Program-made: the position numbers and the translations under genes
Notes under the pieces: generated by a model
What the model was told of the DNA's origin: nothing
The model's database searches: none
What the model saw: only the letters and a program-made list of their open reading frames with translations
Assembly (NCBI GenBank): GCA_020445605.1
Contig: JAGRGH010000003.1
Span: forward strand, 80,150-144,149
DNA from: Chromatiales bacterium
GTDB taxonomy: Bacteria; Pseudomonadota; Gammaproteobacteria; JAGRGH01
Direction of reading: 5' to 3'
DNA length: 64,000 bases
Part shown: in pieces, positions 1 through 14,456 of the stretch
Numbering within the stretch: the first letter of the stretch is position 1
Layout: each line of letters opens with the position of its first letter

Positions 1-78
1 ATCGGCGCCGACGACCCACGCGCGCGCTACGACCGCTTCCACGCGATGTTTGAGGAAGTGCGCGACAGCCGCAGCTGA
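1..78 (+). CDS. C-terminal end of an unidentified gene
   Basis: An open frame enters from the left edge and stops with TGA at 76-78, giving 25 residues that end in EEVRDSRS. The segment is charged and helical in character and carries no recognisable motif, so no function can be given. It converges on the WYL regulator with a 24-base gap. It is treated as coding because the frame is open from the first base and fits the spacing of the neighbours, but that is weak evidence. Confidence 0.45.
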   Translation: MGADDPRARYDRFHAMFEEVRDSRS

Positions 79-102
79 ATGACCGCGGCACGGCGAGTGG
101 TG

Positions 103-1074
103 TCAGTCCGTGTTTGCGCTCAGGGCCGAGCGCAGACGTGCAACGAAGGCCTCGCGCAACTCTTCCGGCGCGAGCACTTCGACATCGCCGGCCCAGCGCA
201 GGATGTCGCCAATGAGTTCGCGCGGATCGCGGTAGGGCACTTCGAGTAGCAGCCGGCCGCCGGCGTCGATCCGGGCGCGTTGGTCCGGATGCCATTGCTC
301 ATCGGCGACCCAGCGGGCGGCATCGCCCGAGAACCGCAGTACCGCGACTGCGTCTGGCGTGCCGGCGAACAGCCCGTAGCTGCCGGTCAGCGCGGCGTCC
401 AGCGCTGTTGCGTCGACCTCGCGCGCGGCCTCCTCGATCTGCTCGACAATCTGCAGGCGATCGAGCGCGAAGGTGCGTACGCCGTCGCGCAGATGGCACC
501 AGGCATCGAGATACCAGTTGTCGCCGTAATACACCAGTCGCTGCGGTGACAATGCGCGTTCAGTCGTCTCGTCGCGCTCGCGGCCGTGATAGAGCACGCG
601 CAGTTGGCGGCGCTGCATCAGCGCCTCGCAGACCGCGCGGAATGCGCCGGGCGGTGTCGCCCGCGGCATGCGTTGCAGGATGCGTACGCGGCGCACGAGT
701 TCATCGGCCGCGAGGCTTCGCGCTTCGAGCACGCGTTCGATGCGGCTGCGCAGCGGTGCGATTGCCGCGTCCATCACGCCGGGCTGGATGCTGCCGAGCA
801 ACTGGTAGGAGGCCAGCAGTGCGTAGAGTTCGGCCGCGTCCATCCACAGTCCGGGCAGTTCGTAGAGCGCGCGGACCTTCGCGTCGTACCAATAACCGCG
901 CTGTGCGCGGTCATAGACGATCGGCGCGCCCACCTCCTCGCGCAGTTCGCGAATCGCGCGCTTCACGCCCTGTTCGTCGGTGTCCAGCCGCTCGGCGAGC
1001 GCGCGTGCGGACAGCGGTACACGCCGGTCTTTCAGAAGCTGGTGCAGTTTGAGCAGGCGGTGGAACGGGGACAT
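103..1074 (-). CDS. WYL-domain transcriptional regulator (DeoR/HTH_11 type)
   Basis: A 323-residue protein with an N-terminal winged helix (about residues 1-60, with an ARALAERLDTDEQGVKRAI recognition region) and a C-terminal WYL domain. The family signature is visible around residues 183-205 (GDNWYLDAWCHLRDG). WYL proteins bind ligands, often nucleic acids or nucleotides, and control transcription, frequently of defence or DNA-repair genes. The gene is divergent from the amgK-like kinase with about 80 bases between the starts, so it may control itself or that neighbour. The ligand and targets cannot be read from the sequence. Confidence 0.85.
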   Translation of the reverse strand: MSPFHRLLKLHQLLKDRRVPLSARALAERLDTDEQGVKRAIRELREEVGAPIVYDRAQRGYWYDAKVRALYELPGLWMDAAELYALLASYQLLGSIQPGVMDAAIAPLRSRIERVLEARSLAADELVRRVRILQRMPRATPPGAFRAVCEALMQRRQLRVLYHGRERDETTERALSPQRLVYYGDNWYLDAWCHLRDGVRTFALDRLQIVEQIEEAAREVDATALDAALTGSYGLFAGTPDAVAVLRFSGDAARWVADEQWHPDQRARIDAGGRLLLEVPYRDPRELIGDILRWAGDVEVLAPEELREAFVARLRSALSANTD

Positions 1075-1155
1075 CGGGCGAATTCGTCCAAAACTGGAGG
1101 GCCGGGCGCAAAGGTTCTACCATGCCCGCCCGTTTCCGTGCTCGCTCAACCGCCC

Positions 1156-2163
1156 ATGTCGCAGGACCCGCGTCTCGACGAACTCACCGAATGGACCCGC
1201 GCCACGCTCGGCGCGGGCGCGCTCGCGATCGCGCCGGCCTCGGGCGATGCGAGCTTCCGCCGCTACTTTCGCGCTGTGGCGGACGGCCGGAGCTGGATCG
1301 TCATGGATGCCCCGCCGGAGCGTGAGAACGTCACCCCGTTCATCGCGGTCGCCGAGACCCTGGCGCGGGCCGGTGTGCAAGTGCCGCGCCTGCATGCCAT
1401 CGACCGTGATCGCGGCTACCTGCTGCTCGATGATCTGGGCAGCCGGCTGTACCTGCCGGCGCTGACGAACGCCACGGCCGACGGGCTGTATGGCGACGCA
1501 CTGGGTGCGCTTGCGACGATGCAGGCCGCCGCGCCCTGCGCTGACCTGCCGCCGTACGACGAGGCGCTGCTGCGCCGCGAGATGGCGCTGTTTCCGGACT
1601 GGCTGCTCGGGCGCCATCTGGGCCTTGAACCTGAAGCGGCGGAGCGTTCGGTGTGGGAGGTCGTGCAGGACATACTCGTCGCCAACGCGCTCGAACAGCC
1701 GCGCGTGTTCGTGCACCGCGACTATCACTCGCGCAATCTCATGTGCGTGGATGCACGCAATCCCGGCGTGCTGGATTTTCAGGACGCCGTCTGCGGCCCG
1801 GTGACCTATGATCTGGTCTCGCTGCTCAAGGACTGCTACATTGCGTGGCCGCGTGCACGGGTCGTCGACTGGGCGATGGGTTATTTCCGGCTCGCCGCCG
1901 CGCGTGGCGTGCTGGACGCGTCACTCGAAATGCGCTGGCTGCGCTGGTTCGATCTGATGGGTGTGCAGCGTCATCTCAAGGCCGCGGGCATCTTCGCGCG
2001 GCTCAACCACCGCGACGGCAAGGCCGGCTACCTGCCGGACATCCCTCGTACGCTCGGCTACATCACGGCGATCGCCGATGAATATCCCGAACTCGGCGGT
2101 CTCGCGGCGATGATCGAGCGTCACGTCGCGCCGCACTACGCAGCGCTCAGGGCAGGACGCTAG
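1156..2163 (+). CDS. amgK: Aminoglycoside phosphotransferase-family kinase, AmgK-like (anomeric MurNAc/GlcNAc kinase)
   Basis: A 335-residue APH-fold kinase. The N-terminal region has the AmgK-type segment ending SGDASFRRYFRA. The catalytic loop is VHRDYHSRNLM, and the metal-binding motif is VLDFQDA. AmgK phosphorylates N-acetylmuramate or GlcNAc at the anomeric position in the MurU cell-wall recycling route, acting in the cytosol. The usual partner murU (a nucleotidyltransferase) is not next to it, which leaves the substrate open. The ATG at 1156 was chosen because it begins the conserved domain; the frame is open much further upstream only as antisense to the WYL gene. The TAG stop lies inside the CTAG target duplication of a MITE that begins at once. 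Confidence 0.8.
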   Translation: MSQDPRLDELTEWTRATLGAGALAIAPASGDASFRRYFRAVADGRSWIVMDAPPERENVTPFIAVAETLARAGVQVPRLHAIDRDRGYLLLDDLGSRLYLPALTNATADGLYGDALGALATMQAAAPCADLPPYDEALLRREMALFPDWLLGRHLGLEPEAAERSVWEVVQDILVANALEQPRVFVHRDYHSRNLMCVDARNPGVLDFQDAVCGPVTYDLVSLLKDCYIAWPRARVVDWAMGYFRLAAARGVLDASLEMRWLRWFDLMGVQRHLKAAGIFARLNHRDGKAGYLPDIPRTLGYITAIADEYPELGGLAAMIERHVAPHYAALRAGR

Positions 2164-2244
2164 GGAAGCTCTGATCAATCCGTCCCGGATTGCCAGAGCG
2201 GCACGTCCATGTGCCGCGGGAAACTCTGACAATTCAGAGTTTCC
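2164..2244. mobile_element. Short MITE-like element, copy 1 (CTAG target duplication)
   Basis: An 81-base element begins GGAAGCTCTGATCAATCC and ends in CAGAGTTTCC. Its ends are inverted (GGAAGCTCTGA against GGAAACTCTGA) and it is flanked by CTAG at 2160-2163 and 2245-2248. A second, longer copy with the same ends lies at 23312-23461. The 4-base CTAG duplication is typical of IS5-family transposition, so this is inferred to be a non-autonomous IS5-type relic. No transposase is encoded here. Confidence 0.8.
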
Positions 2245-2290
2245 CTAGCGGCGAAGACGGGCGGACTGCCGCCACTGGGCCTGTGGGCGG

Positions 2291-3079
2291 CTACTGCCGC
2301 TGCGCGGCTTCCTCCTGCGCGTCCTGCAACGCCAGTTTCTCCGCGTTACGGCGGGCGATCGCCTCCCAGTCGATGTTGTTGCATGCTTCGCAGGGCTCCT
2401 TGTGGATGCCGAGCCTGCACATCAGCGCGTAGACCTTGCAGCCCACGCAAAAACCGATCACCGATTCGAGCCACATGAACGCGAGACAGACCCAGATCAT
2501 CGTGTTGGGTATCCACGCCGGCATGTAGTTCTCGGTGGTGGGCAACACCTGCTTGCCGCGTATGGCGTTCACCCACTCCGCGAACGTATCCGGGTTGAAG
2601 AACACCAGACAGAGACTCATCAGGCTGATGCCGATGATCCATGCATATCGTTTGGGTACCAATGGTTTCCAGACCGGGTCCTTGTTTCGCGCCAGTACGG
2701 TCGCGAGCAGGATCGTCGGCGAAAGCCGCGAGGTGATGACGAACATGCTTGCGAACAGTTCGAACAGGCCGTAGATCAGAATCCACGACTGCGTGCTGTA
2801 CTCGAACACGCGGCGGGTGGCGTCCACGCGATAGATCGTACGGCCGTCCCAGTCGGTCTCGTAGGTATCGGTGGCCGTGTTGATGATCGGTTCCCAGGTC
2901 GGCATGTAGGCCACGTCGTACAGGGTCAGGCCCATGTACAGGGGGATCGCCAGAAAGATGCCGGCACGGATGCGGATCGCGACATCGTTGACGTAGATGT
3001 CGTGCTCGTTCGTATCGCGGAACCACAGATTGCGAAAGGTTTTGACGACTTCCTTCGTGAATCGCTTCATAAGAGTCAT
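2291..3079 (-). CDS. DUF4395-like integral membrane protein
   Basis: A 262-residue protein with about four or five membrane segments (near residues 35-52, 98-130, 148-168 and 202-225). The last segment carries the DUF4395 signature GFCVGCKVYAL, a CxxC set in the membrane helix. A second CxxC (EPCEAC) follows close to the C-terminus. Most DUF4395 proteins are shorter (roughly 140-170 residues), so this one has an enlarged N-terminal half. The function is unknown; the two CxxC pairs would suit a redox or metal role. The start at 3079 is chosen for the GAGGAGC ribosome-binding site just upstream; an in-frame ATG at 3187 has none. Confidence 0.7.
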   Translation of the reverse strand: MTLMKRFTKEVVKTFRNLWFRDTNEHDIYVNDVAIRIRAGIFLAIPLYMGLTLYDVAYMPTWEPIINTATDTYETDWDGRTIYRVDATRRVFEYSTQSWILIYGLFELFASMFVITSRLSPTILLATVLARNKDPVWKPLVPKRYAWIIGISLMSLCLVFFNPDTFAEWVNAIRGKQVLPTTENYMPAWIPNTMIWVCLAFMWLESVIGFCVGCKVYALMCRLGIHKEPCEACNNIDWEAIARRNAEKLALQDAQEEAAQRQ

Positions 3080-3807
3080 TTGGTGGCGCTCCTCTCGTTC
3101 GTCTGCCGATCGCTGCGCTTGCGGTGCGCCAGACATGGCGATCGGGCTGTCGTTGTTTAAGTTCTTCGGGCGCGCGATCCGTTCCACGACCGGCGCCGAT
3201 CAGTGCTCTGCTGGCAAGATGCGGGCCATGGGGCATCTTGCGCCGCGGGCCGCGGTTTTGCGAGCGCGTGTTCGATGAACGGGCGTTGCAGGCGGCTTGA
3301 TCGAACTGCACAAGGCAACGCCGGAGGTTGCAATCTGCAACAGCCGGCGGCGGCTGCAATGAAAAGCCAATCCGAGCGATGGCGTTCGCCGGGGCGTGCC
3401 GTCAGGATGCCGGGCGGCGCGCGGGCCGGATCTCGCTGTCACCTTTGCCCGGTCATGCAGGTCTGTAGATCGAGGCGCGTGCGACTGGCCAGCCCCACCG
3501 GCCGGATGCGTGGGCCTCGGCTCCGAAGCGACTGCGCTGGATTGCGTGTCGCTGTCCTGTGACCCCCAGGAATAAAGGCCCGCTTTTCCACCCAGTGCGG
3601 GTCCGCATTCCAGTCCTTGCCTGGTCCGCCCCGGCGGGCCAGGCATTTTTTTAGCCTGACCCTGCGCCCCGCAGACCCAGGGCGTTCGGTCTCTGCGGGT
3701 TCGTTCGGTTACCTTCGGGGATGCTCATTTCGTTCCCTGTCTCGCGGAAACGTCCGGTGATATTCTCGCCGGTCTGGAGGCCAGTCGCGGGTGCGATTGC
3801 GGCGGAT
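3080..3807. other. Non-coding stretch with an orphan terminator (possible small RNA)
   Basis: No convincing gene is seen between the DUF4395 start and the DUF3592 start. The open frames here are short and have no familiar domain. Near 3326-3340 there is a small inverted motif (TTGCAATCTGCAA). The right half ends in a strong plus-strand terminator (3619-3652) with no plus-strand gene upstream of it before amgK at 2163. That leaves room for a small RNA of roughly 100-250 bases ending near 3652. It does not match the 6S, SRP or RNase P RNA features I can recall. Confidence 0.4.
3619..3652 (+). terminator. Strong Rho-independent terminator
   Basis: GCCTGGTCCGCC at 3619-3630 pairs with GGCGGGCCAGGC at 3633-3644, an almost perfect GC-rich stem with one G-T pair, followed by seven T residues (3646-3652). 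The T-run lies on the plus strand only, so it ends plus-strand transcription arising between 2248 and 3619. Confidence 0.85.
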
Positions 3808-4311
3808 ATGGGTCGCAAATCAACGCTTCGAAAATGGATCGCCCGTGCAAGTCTCGCGGTGTTCTGTGTCCTGTTTCTTGGTCTGAGCTACCTCACCGCG
3901 AAAGAAGGCGTGAGCGAGTATGCGCGCCTCGCGCGTCTGGAACTCGACGGCGTAGCCGTGACCGGCACGATCAGCCACGTGGAAATCGAAAAGCGGCGGC
4001 CGGTGATCGCGTCCACGGGCAAGGAAGATCGCACACGCTGGGAATACCTGCGCATGGCGACCATCCGCTACGGGTATGAAGATCGCGTCTTCGAGTCAGA
4101 CGTTCGCTACTGGCTCACCGACTCGTTCGAAAATGCCCAGGTGGGTGACCCGTATCCGCTGCTGATCCTGCCGGATGATCCCGAGCGGACCTGGGCGCCG
4201 CACCTCGTCGCGGGTGCCTCGTTCGCCGTGTTCGCAACCCCGGCTCTGCTGCTGCTCGCGGCCGCGCTGTGCGGATTTGGCGCGGCGTATCGTCCACTCT
4301 GGGCGCGTTAA
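3808..4311 (+). CDS. DUF3592-like membrane protein
   Basis: A 167-residue protein with a membrane helix near residues 12-31, a soluble middle of about 95 residues containing a GTISHVEIEKRR stretch, and a C-terminal membrane helix near 135-160. A helix, an extracytoplasmic beta domain and a closing helix are the layout of DUF3592 proteins, whose function is unknown. The ATG at 3808 is preferred because translation then begins with a basic leader (MGRKSTLRKW) before the first helix. The frame is also open from an ATG at 3721. It converges on fadH, about 70 bases away. Confidence 0.65.
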   Translation: MGRKSTLRKWIARASLAVFCVLFLGLSYLTAKEGVSEYARLARLELDGVAVTGTISHVEIEKRRPVIASTGKEDRTRWEYLRMATIRYGYEDRVFESDVRYWLTDSFENAQVGDPYPLLILPDDPERTWAPHLVAGASFAVFATPALLLLAAALCGFGAAYRPLWAR

Positions 4312-4382
4312 TCGAGGCACGTGCAGCGCGCCGTTCGCAGTCTCAGGCGCGGAAACCCGGCGCGCGGTACGCACCCTGCGTG

Positions 4383-7524
<3,142 letters not shown>

Positions 7525-7540
7525 GGTCCCGGCATCCAGC

Positions 7541-8857
7541 TCAGCGCTTGACGCGGCACTCGGCCGAGGCCGCATGGGCCTCCAGGCCTTCGCCGCGCGC
7601 GAGCGTCATCGCGACGCGCCCGAGCGTGTCCGCGCCATTCGGCGAGCACTCGATCAGGCTCGAACGCTTCTGGAAGTCGTACACCCCGAGCGGCGAGGAG
7701 AAGCGCGCCGTGCGCGAGGTCGGCAGCACGTGGTTCGGGCCCGCGCAGTAGTCGCCGAACACCTCGGCGGTGTGCCGGCCCATGAAGATCGCGCCGGCAT
7801 GGCGGATGTTCTTTGCGAGCGCCGCGGGATCGGCGACCGACAGTTCGAGATGCTCGGGCGCGATGTGGTTGGCGAGCTCGGCCGCGTGCGCGAGATCGCG
7901 AACCTGGATCAGCGCGCCGCGACGCTCCAGCGACGCGCGGATGATTTCGGCGCGCGGCATCTCGCGGATGCGGCGCTCGACCGCGACCGTGACGGCATCC
8001 AAGAATGCGGCATCGGGAGAGAGCAGGATGGCCTGTGCGTCCTCGTCGTGCTCGGCCTGCGAGAACAGGTCGACGGCGATCCAGTCCGGGTCGGTTCCGC
8101 CATCGCAGATCACGAGGATCTCCGACGGGCCGGCGATCATGTCTATGCCGACGCGGCCGAAGACCTGCCGCTTGGCGTTGGCGACCCAGGCATTGCCGGG
8201 GCCGACGATCTTGTCGACGCCCGGGATGGACTGCGTGCCCCAGGCCAGCGCCGCGACGGCCTGCGCGCCGCCGACGCGGAACGCGCGATCGACCCCGGCG
8301 ACCGCAGCCGCGGCCAGCACGAGTTCGTTCAGCACGCCGTCCGGGGTCGGCGCGACCATGACGATCTCGCCGACGCCGGCGACATGCGCCGGGATTGCGT
8401 TCATCAGCACCGACGACGGATACGCGGCCTTGCCACCGGGCACGTAGAGGCCCGCGCGGTCCAGTGGTGCGACCTGCTGGCCGAGCACCGTGCCGTCGGC
8501 CTCGGTTACGGTCCAGGGCTCGATGCGCTGGCGTTCGGCGTAGCGGCGGATGCGCGCGGCCGCGGTTTCCAGCGCCTCGCGCTGCGCGGCGTCGATGCGT
8601 GTGAGCGCCTCGGCCAGACGTTCGCGCGGCAGTTCCAGTGCGGCCGCATCGGCGGGCTGCCAGCGGTCGAAGCGGCCCGTGTAGTCGATCAGCGCGGCGT
8701 CGCCGCGGTCGCGGACATCCTGGATGATGGCGGCGACCTTGGTCTCGAGTTCCGCGTCGGCGACCGATTCCCATGCCAGCAGCGCGTCGAGCTCGCGCAT
8801 GAAGTCGGGCGCGCTGGCGTCGAGCCGGCGCAGGCGAACCGTGGTGTTGCTGGTCAT
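7541..8857 (-). CDS. hisD: Histidinol dehydrogenase
   Basis: A 438-residue protein of normal length for HisD. It shows [22 protein letters not shown] in two short pieces, the [14 protein letters not shown] segment, and AGPSEILVI. It carries out the last two steps of histidine synthesis, oxidising histidinol to histidine with NAD+ and bound zinc. It lies 21 bases downstream of hisG and 16 bases upstream of hisC in the same transcription direction. Confidence 0.95.
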   Translation of the reverse strand: MTSNTTVRLRRLDASAPDFMRELDALLAWESVADAELETKVAAIIQDVRDRGDAALIDYTGRFDRWQPADAAALELPRERLAEALTRIDAAQREALETAAARIRRYAERQRIEPWTVTEADGTVLGQQVAPLDRAGLYVPGGKAAYPSSVLMNAIPAHVAGVGEIVMVAPTPDGVLNELVLAAAAVAGVDRAFRVGGAQAVAALAWGTQSIPGVDKIVGPGNAWVANAKRQVFGRVGIDMIAGPSEILVICDGGTDPDWIAVDLFSQAEHDEDAQAILLSPDAAFLDAVTVAVERRIREMPRAEIIRASLERRGALIQVRDLAHAAELANHIAPEHLELSVADPAALAKNIRHAGAIFMGRHTAEVFGDYCAGPNHVLPTSRTARFSSPLGVYDFQKRSSLIECSPNGADTLGRVAMTLARGEGLEAHAASAECRVKR

Positions 8858-8878
8858 GAATGCGTCGCCCGCAGCGGC

Positions 8879-11076
<2,198 letters not shown>

Positions 11077-11080
<4 letters not shown>

Positions 11081-11688
11081 GCCGGCGACTCCGCCGCATT
11101 GCGGTCGCGCATGCGCTCGATGAGGCTGTCCGGTCCGTGGCGGCGGATATGGCTTGCGAAGCTGCGTCGATAGGTCGATACAACGCTGACGCCCTCGATC
11201 GACATGTCGTAGACCTTCCAGCCCGACTCGCCGTAGTGCAGGCGGTAGTCGATCGCGAGCGGCGGTGCGCCGCCCTCGATGATCTTGGTGCGCACCATGA
11301 CGTCGTCGTCGCCGGGGTTCAGGCGCAGCGGTGAGACGTTGATCAGCTGGTCGCGAAACTCCAGCAGGGCCTTTGCATAGGTCGAGATCAGCAGGGTCCG
11401 GAACAGCGCCGTGAACTCCGCGCGCGAGGCCTCGTTGAAGCGGCGCTGGTAGTTGCCCAGGGCATAGCTCGCCATGCGCTCGAAGTCGAAATGCGGCACG
11501 ATCAGCCGGTCGACCAGCGCGGCCAGTTCGCTCGGGGACTGTTCGATGCTGGCGCGGCGCTCGCGTAGTTCCGCGATCACCGCGGAGGTCGTGCCTTCCA
11601 CCAGCGCGCGCGGGTCCCCGCGTTCGGCGGCGGCGCTGCCTGCGAACGCGATCAGCAGCAGGACAAGGGCGCGGCTGGTTGTGATCAC
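11077..11688 (-). CDS. mlaC: Periplasmic phospholipid-binding protein MlaC
   Basis: A 203-residue protein with an N-terminal signal peptide (MITTSRALVLLLIAFAGSAAA). The rest fits the MlaC/Ttg2D fold, including FDFERMASYALGNYQR and a KVYDMSIEGVSVVSTYR segment typical of the family. It ferries phospholipids across the periplasm between the outer-membrane MlaA complex and the inner-membrane MlaFEDB complex. It overlaps both mlaD and mlaB by four bases. Confidence 0.92.
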
Positions 11689-12173
11689 AACGGGGGCGGC
11701 GGCAGCGGCGAGGATTCCTGGGTCTTGGAGAACAGGAACTGCCCGATCAGTCGCTCCAGCACCAGGGCGGATTGCGTCAGGCGCAGTTCCGAGCCTTCCT
11801 TGAGGTTGTCGTTCGCACCGCCGGGCTCGATGCCGACGTACTGCTCGCCGAGCAGGCCGGCCGTGTAGATGCTCGCGTTCGAATCGGACGGAAGCGTGTT
11901 GTAACGCTCGGCGATCAGCATCGTGACGACGGCCTCGAAGGTGGTCTTGTCGAAGTCGATCGACTCGACCTGGCCGACCTTCACGCCGGCGACCGTGACC
12001 GGCGCGCGCGGTTTCAGCGAGCCGACATTGTCGAAGCGCGCCGTCACGCGGTAGCCGGCCTCGGGGCGAAAGCTCGCGAGGTTACTGACCTGCATTGCCA
12101 GGAAGAACAGCGCGGCCAGACCGACCGCGACGAACACACCCACGCCGATCTCGGCGCTGCGGGAAACTTCCAT
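11685..12173 (-). CDS. mlaD: MCE-domain subunit MlaD
   Basis: A 162-residue protein with one N-terminal membrane helix (about residues 9-27) followed by an MCE domain (RVTARFDNVGSLKPRAPV, then VAGVKVGQVESI). It ends in a proline-rich tail, SPLPPPPL. MlaD forms the hexameric periplasmic ring of the MlaFEDB lipid transporter. It lies 3 bases after mlaE and overlaps mlaC by four. Confidence 0.93.
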   Translation of the reverse strand: MEVSRSAEIGVGVFVAVGLAALFFLAMQVSNLASFRPEAGYRVTARFDNVGSLKPRAPVTVAGVKVGQVESIDFDKTTFEAVVTMLIAERYNTLPSDSNASIYTAGLLGEQYVGIEPGGANDNLKEGSELRLTQSALVLERLIGQFLFSKTQESSPLPPPPL

Positions 12174-12176
12174 CGC

Positions 12177-12962
12177 TCAATCTCCGAACATCAGGGCGGT
12201 CAGGACGAAGTCCAGCGCCAGCACGGCGAATGCCGTATGCACCACGGTGCGCGTGGTCGAACGGCTGACGCCGGCCGAGGTCGGCACGGCATCGTAGCCC
12301 TCGAACAACGCGATCCACAACGCGACGAAACCGAACACGACGCTCTTGATCACGCCGTTGCCGATATCGTCGAACAGATCGATCTTGGCCTGCGTCTGGG
12401 ACCAGAACGCGCCGGCATCGACGCCGAGCAGTCCGACGCCGACGAAGTAGCCGCCGAACACACCGACCGCCGAGAACATCGCGGCGAGCAGCGGCACGGA
12501 CAGAAAGCCGGCGATGAACCGCGGCGCGAGCACGCGGCGCATCGGGTCCACGGCCATCATTTCGAGCGCGGCGAGCTGTTCGGTGGCCTTCATCAGACCG
12601 ATTTCGGCGGTCAGCGACGAACCCGCGCGACCGGCGAACAGCAGCGCCGTGACGACCGGCCCGAGCTCGCGCACCAGCGACGCGGCGACCAGCACGCCGA
12701 GCGTCTGCTCGGTGCCGAAGCGCGACAGGATGTAGTAGCCCTGAAGCCCCAGCACCATGCCGACGAACAGCCCGGCGAGTCCGATGAGCGCCACGGTGAG
12801 CACGCCGATCGACCAGAACTGCGCGAGCAGCACGCGCACGCGTGGCAGCGAAGGCGGTATGGCGCGCAGCACCGCGAACAGGAACAGCGTGCCGCGACCG
12901 AGCCGGCCGACCGTGTCCATGCCGCTGCGACCGAGGCGCGAGAGGATGCCGACCGGGCTCAA
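12177..12962 (-). CDS. mlaE: ABC transporter permease MlaE
   Basis: A 261-residue multi-spanning permease of the MlaE/YrbE family, with the conserved GLAGLFVGMVLGLQGYY segment and the coupling region with SLTAEIGLMKATEQLAALE. It is the membrane subunit of the Mla retrograde phospholipid transporter. Its start overlaps the end of mlaF by four bases. Confidence 0.94.
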   Translation of the reverse strand: MSPVGILSRLGRSGMDTVGRLGRGTLFLFAVLRAIPPSLPRVRVLLAQFWSIGVLTVALIGLAGLFVGMVLGLQGYYILSRFGTEQTLGVLVAASLVRELGPVVTALLFAGRAGSSLTAEIGLMKATEQLAALEMMAVDPMRRVLAPRFIAGFLSVPLLAAMFSAVGVFGGYFVGVGLLGVDAGAFWSQTQAKIDLFDDIGNGVIKSVVFGFVALWIALFEGYDAVPTSAGVSRSTTRTVVHTAFAVLALDFVLTALMFGD

Positions 12963-13774
12963 GGCTGTGCCCCGAACAGGTCTTCGGCGTAGTCGGCGGC
13001 CGGGTAGTGAAAGGCCACCGGGCCGTCCGGCAGGGCATGCAGGAACTGGTCGGTGAACGCGCTGGCGCCCTGTTCGAGCTGCTGCGGCGTGCCGTGCTCG
13101 ACGATGCGTCCGCCGGCGATCAGGTAGGCGTAGTCGGCGATCGAAAGTGTCTCGTCGACATCGTGCGAGACGATGATGCTGGACAGTCGCGCCGCGTCGT
13201 TCAGCTTGTGAATGAGCCGGATCAGCACGCCCATGGTGATCGGGTCCTGGCCCGTGAAGGGCTCGTCGTAGAGGATCATCATCGGGTCGAGTGCGATCGA
13301 GCGCGCCAGCGCCACGCGCCGCGCCATACCGCCGGAGAGCTGCGCAGGCATCAGTTCGCGAGCGCCGCGCAGGCCCACCGCCTGGAGTTTTGCGAGCACC
13401 AGGTGTTGGATCAGCTCGGGCGTCAGGTTCGTGTGCTCGCGCAGCGGAAACGCCACGTTGTCGTAGACGTTCATGTCGGTCAGCAGCGCGCCGCTCTGGA
13501 ACAGCATGCCGATGCGCTTGCGCAGTTCGAACAGCTCGGCGCGCGGCAGCCGGTGCACGTCCACGCCATCCACGCGGACGGTCCCAGCGGTGGGCTTGAG
13601 CTGCCCGGAGATCAGTTTCAGGAGGGTCGTCTTGCCGGTGCCGCTCGGCCCCATGATGGCCGTGATGGCGCCGCGCCGGATGTCCAGATCAATGCCGTCA
13701 AAGATCACGCGGGAGCCGTGCGCGAAGCGCAGGCCGCGGACCTCGACCAGCACATCGGTCGGTTCGGCACTCAT
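12959..13774 (-). CDS. mlaF: ABC transporter ATPase MlaF
   Basis: A 271-residue ABC ATPase. It shows Walker A GPSGTGKTT, the signature LSGGMARRVALARSI and Walker B MILYDEPFTGQDP, followed by the switch histidine in IIVSHDVDE. It powers the MlaFEDB lipid transporter and is the first gene of a minus-strand run that extends through mlaEDCB, murA and hisGDC. The promoter should lie in the 100 bases upstream of 13774. Confidence 0.94.
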   Translation of the reverse strand: MSAEPTDVLVEVRGLRFAHGSRVIFDGIDLDIRRGAITAIMGPSGTGKTTLLKLISGQLKPTAGTVRVDGVDVHRLPRAELFELRKRIGMLFQSGALLTDMNVYDNVAFPLREHTNLTPELIQHLVLAKLQAVGLRGARELMPAQLSGGMARRVALARSIALDPMMILYDEPFTGQDPITMGVLIRLIHKLNDAARLSSIIVSHDVDETLSIADYAYLIAGGRIVEHGTPQQLEQGASAFTDQFLHALPDGPVAFHYPAADYAEDLFGAQP

Positions 13775-13877
13775 GGTCGGGACGGGTGGGACACCAAAAC
13801 TGGATTGGACCGCGAATTTTCGCCAATGGCGGCCCGCGGGACAAGCGCGGGCGTATGACGGCGACTGGACCGGAGTC

Positions 13878-14456
13878 CTAAATCAGCCCGGCAATCGTGT
13901 TTGCTGCGTGCAGTGTGGCAGGGGTGTCGACCGCCGGGGTGAAAAAAAGATAGCCATGCTCGCTCGCGCCGGCCAGCGTCCGTGTGCGCTCGATTACCGC
14001 CCGCAGCGCCGGCAGGTCGCGGGTGCTGAGGTTGGTGGCCAGGATCGCGGAGCCGAACACCCGCAGCCCCGCCTCGGCGTGGCCGGTCTCGACCGGTGGG
14101 CCGTCCGGCAGGGCGCCGTGGGCGGCGGCCGCGGCGCAGGCGCCCTCGCAGAGCACGCCGGCCAGCCGCCCGCCAAGCCCTGAGGCCGCGCGGGTCAGCG
14201 CGGCGCCGGGCGCGCCCGGCAGCGTGCCGGCGTCGGCGTGCAGCCAGAACCGGAACGCCGGGCTCACCAGATCGGCCCACCCGGCCCAGGTCTGGTCGGT
14301 GGCGTTCCACCACAGTCTCTGCGGCACGAGCACCGTCGAGAATTCGTTCGCGTAGTAGCCGAGCCGCCAGTCCTCCGGCAGATCGTCCGGATAAAAGCCG
14401 TTGCGCCACTCGGGCTCGTCCCAGCCCAGCGCCCCGACCCGCACGAGCCCGCTCAC
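13878..14456 (-). CDS. DUF72-like (YecE-type) protein
   Basis: A 192-residue protein beginning VSGLVRVGALGWDEPEWRN. A glycine-tryptophan strand followed by an aromatic (YPDDLPEDWRLGYYANEF) resembles the opening of the DUF72/YecE TIM-barrel family. The rest is short and poorly conserved, so the assignment is tentative and the function is unknown. The GTG at 14456 is chosen because it overlaps the folA stop (GTGA), giving coupled translation; an earlier ATG would lie deep inside folA. Confidence 0.6.
   Translation of the reverse strand: MSGLVRVGALGWDEPEWRNGFYPDDLPEDWRLGYYANEFSTVLVPQRLWWNATDQTWAGWADLVSPAFRFWLHADAGTLPGAPGAALTRAASGLGGRLAGVLCEGACAAAAAHGALPDGPPVETGHAEAGLRVFGSAILATNLSTRDLPALRAVIERTRTLAGASEHGYLFFTPAVDTPATLHAANTIAGLI

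Noticed and set aside
586..1155. Upstream in-frame extension of the amgK-like gene
   Set aside because: It is antisense to the WYL regulator, and the kinase family begins near residue 1 of the shorter form.
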